DNA of 14,723 bases from an uncultured Bacteroidales bacterium (GTDB lineage Bacteria > Bacteroidota > Bacteroidia > Bacteroidales > Lentimicrobiaceae): assembly GCA_937864935.1 (NCBI GenBank), contig CALMDN010000261.1, forward strand, positions 1 through 14,723, written 5' to 3'. Every line of letters begins with the position of its first letter. Position 1 is the stretch's first letter. The notes below the pieces were generated by a model. The model was given only the letters and a program-made list of their open reading frames with translations, did not search any database and was not told the DNA's origin. This document shows, one piece after another, positions 14,169 to 14,723 of the stretch. Made by a program: the position numbers and the translations under genes.

Positions 14169-14184
14169 GGCTATTTTCATGCCC
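14169..14184 (-). promoter_or_regulatory. candidate sigma54 promoter for the two-component operon
   Basis: The minus strand reads GGGCATGAAAATAGCC. The invariant GG (14183-14182) and GC (14171-14170) are separated by exactly 10 nt, and the -24 half GGCATG is close to GGCACG; the -12 half TAGC is weaker than TTGC. A start near 14159 would give a leader of about 90 nt before the ATG at 14067. The sequence is partly palindromic, so GG-N10-GC also appears on the plus strand. Confidence 0.3.
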
Positions 14185-14235
14185 TTGAATATCTGAATAA
14201 AAACACGTAGGTTTGATCAGCTAATATACAAACAA

Positions 14236-14251
14236 TGTTCGGAAACGAACA
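14236..14251. promoter_or_regulatory. candidate enhancer site for the NtrC-type regulator
   Basis: TGTTCG (14236-14241) and CGAACA (14246-14251) form a perfect inverted repeat around GAAA, of the size bound by Fis-type helix-turn-helix dimers. The half-site GAACAAC (14247-14253) recurs at 14268-14274, exactly 21 bp on, so a second dimer would bind the same helix face. The site is 86 bp before the plus-strand -24-like TGG and 52 bp before the minus-strand -24-like GG, fitting distances for an activator working by DNA looping. Confidence 0.45.
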
Positions 14252-14336
14252 ACGTAAGAACGCCATTGAACAACAGCAAATTGTTAAATATTGATAATTT
14301 GTTGTAAGTTGCTATGAATTAATTAGTTGATTTTGC

Positions 14337-14352
14337 TGGCATAGTTTTCGTA
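14337..14352 (+). promoter_or_regulatory. candidate sigma54 promoter for the efflux adaptor
   Basis: CTGGCA (14336-14341) matches the -24 half TGGCAC except for its last base. The -12 half is TCGTA where TTGCA is expected, so GG-N10-GT replaces GG-N10-GC. A start near 14362 would leave a leader of about 19 nt before the ATG. The position is ideal but the -12 element is imperfect. Confidence 0.3.
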
Positions 14353-14380
14353 AAGGTGTTACGGCTAAACTCCCACATTC

Positions 14381-14723
14381 ATGGACAGACCGATTGAGAA
14401 AAAGAAATGGACCCCTGCCAGAATCCTGTTGATTGGTGGTATCGTATTGTTGTTGTTTTTTGTTGTCTGGTTGTTATTTCTCAGGGATAACCGCAGCAAA
14501 TTATACGTCGACAGCAACCAGCTGTCTATAGCAACCGTTGAGAAGGGAAAGTTCCAGGAGTTTATTCCGGTTGACGGCGTGGTATTTCCCCGCAACACCA
14601 TCTACATTGATGCTGTTCAGGGGGGTATAGTTGAGGAAGTTTATGTTGAGGATGGTGCTATGCTGAAGAAAGGTGATCCAATCCTGAAGCTGACCAACGC
14701 AAATATGGAGTTGAGCTATATGG
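14381..14723 (+). CDS. HlyD/MacA-type periplasmic adaptor, 5' part
   Basis: The first 114 codons of a membrane-fusion (periplasmic adaptor) protein; the gene continues past the window end. A short basic N-terminus (MDRPIEKKKWTP) precedes one membrane helix (about 14-34, ILLIGGIVLLLFFVVWLLF). The chain then turns periplasmic with LSIATVEKGKFQEFIPVDG (first beta-barrel strands) and the biotinyl-lipoyl hairpin half GGIVEEVYVEDGAMLKKGDPILKL. Such adaptors bridge an inner-membrane pump to an outer-membrane channel. I recall this N-terminal type in Bacteroidota near MacB-like ABC transporter genes, which would be expected just downstream (not visible here). It is divergent from the NtrC-type regulator, the likely controller. 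Confidence 0.9.
   Translation, partial: MDRPIEKKKWTPARILLIGGIVLLLFFVVWLLFLRDNRSKLYVDSNQLSIATVEKGKFQEFIPVDGVVFPRNTIYIDAVQGGIVEEVYVEDGAMLKKGDPILKLTNANMELSYM

Larger units (their letters stand above)
14068..14380. other. divergent regulatory region, response regulator / efflux adaptor
   Basis: A 313-bp intergenic region with no gene. It contains a perfect 16-bp inverted repeat (14236-14251) flanked by sigma54-like elements facing each way (minus strand 14184-14169, plus strand 14337-14352). It also has a GAACAAC direct repeat at 21-bp spacing and AT-rich DNA between the repeat and the adaptor gene. No exact TAnnTTTG box was found facing either gene, which fits sigma54 use. Confidence 0.55.

Noticed and set aside
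14147..14171. Degenerate hairpin repeat (GCCTG...CAGGC)
   Set aside because: Only five paired bases are convincing; it overlaps the sigma54-like element and may be chance.

Overview
The window looks like chromosomal DNA from a member of the Bacteroidota, most likely the order Bacteroidales or a close relative. This is inferred from the gene types (PIN-PhoH ATPase, glutaminyl-cyclase-like M28 lipoprotein, NtrC/NtrY-type pair beside an HlyD-type adaptor), start codons mostly without Shine-Dalgarno sequences, TAnnTTTG-type -7 boxes upstream of several genes, and short intergenic repeats of a style common in that phylum. No rRNA, tRNA, IS element, phage module or CRISPR array was seen.

Layout. 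Positions 1-450 are a gene-free mosaic of short repeats next to the 3' end of polA (minus strand, 451-3249). A small zinc-ribbon protein (3428-3781) and a secreted YD-repeat-like protein (3918-4670) follow, both minus. A 33-residue lysine-rich protein sits at 4860-4961 (minus). On the plus strand come three tandem short ssb genes (5328-6457) closed by a clear intrinsic terminator (6481-6510), then a Blc-like lipocalin lipoprotein and a PhoH/PIN ATPase (6700-8962) that look like one operon. A minus-strand block converges on phoH with zero spacing. In transcription order it holds a sigma54-type response regulator, a histidine kinase, a nitroreductase, a glutaminyl-cyclase-like lipoprotein and a RibD_C/DHFR-like reductase (14067 down to 8963). 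Divergent from the response regulator, the first 114 codons of an HlyD/MacA-type efflux adaptor start at 14381 and run off the window.

How the parts fit. The ssb trio and polA are DNA-maintenance genes but lie in separate transcription units. The two-component pair most likely controls the divergent efflux operon: the 313-bp intergenic region holds a perfect 16-bp inverted repeat with a plausible -24/-12 (sigma54) element on each side. The predicted glutaminyl cyclase would act in the envelope on proteins whose signal-peptidase cleavage exposes Gln, and the secreted YD-like protein in this window has that kind of predicted cleavage site.

The best leads are the efflux regulatory region, the triplicated tail-less SSBs with a helically phased operator-like motif upstream, the 33-residue basic protein, and the repeat mosaics. 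Most of the window is otherwise ordinary housekeeping and envelope content, and I see no strong evidence for a wholly new system.
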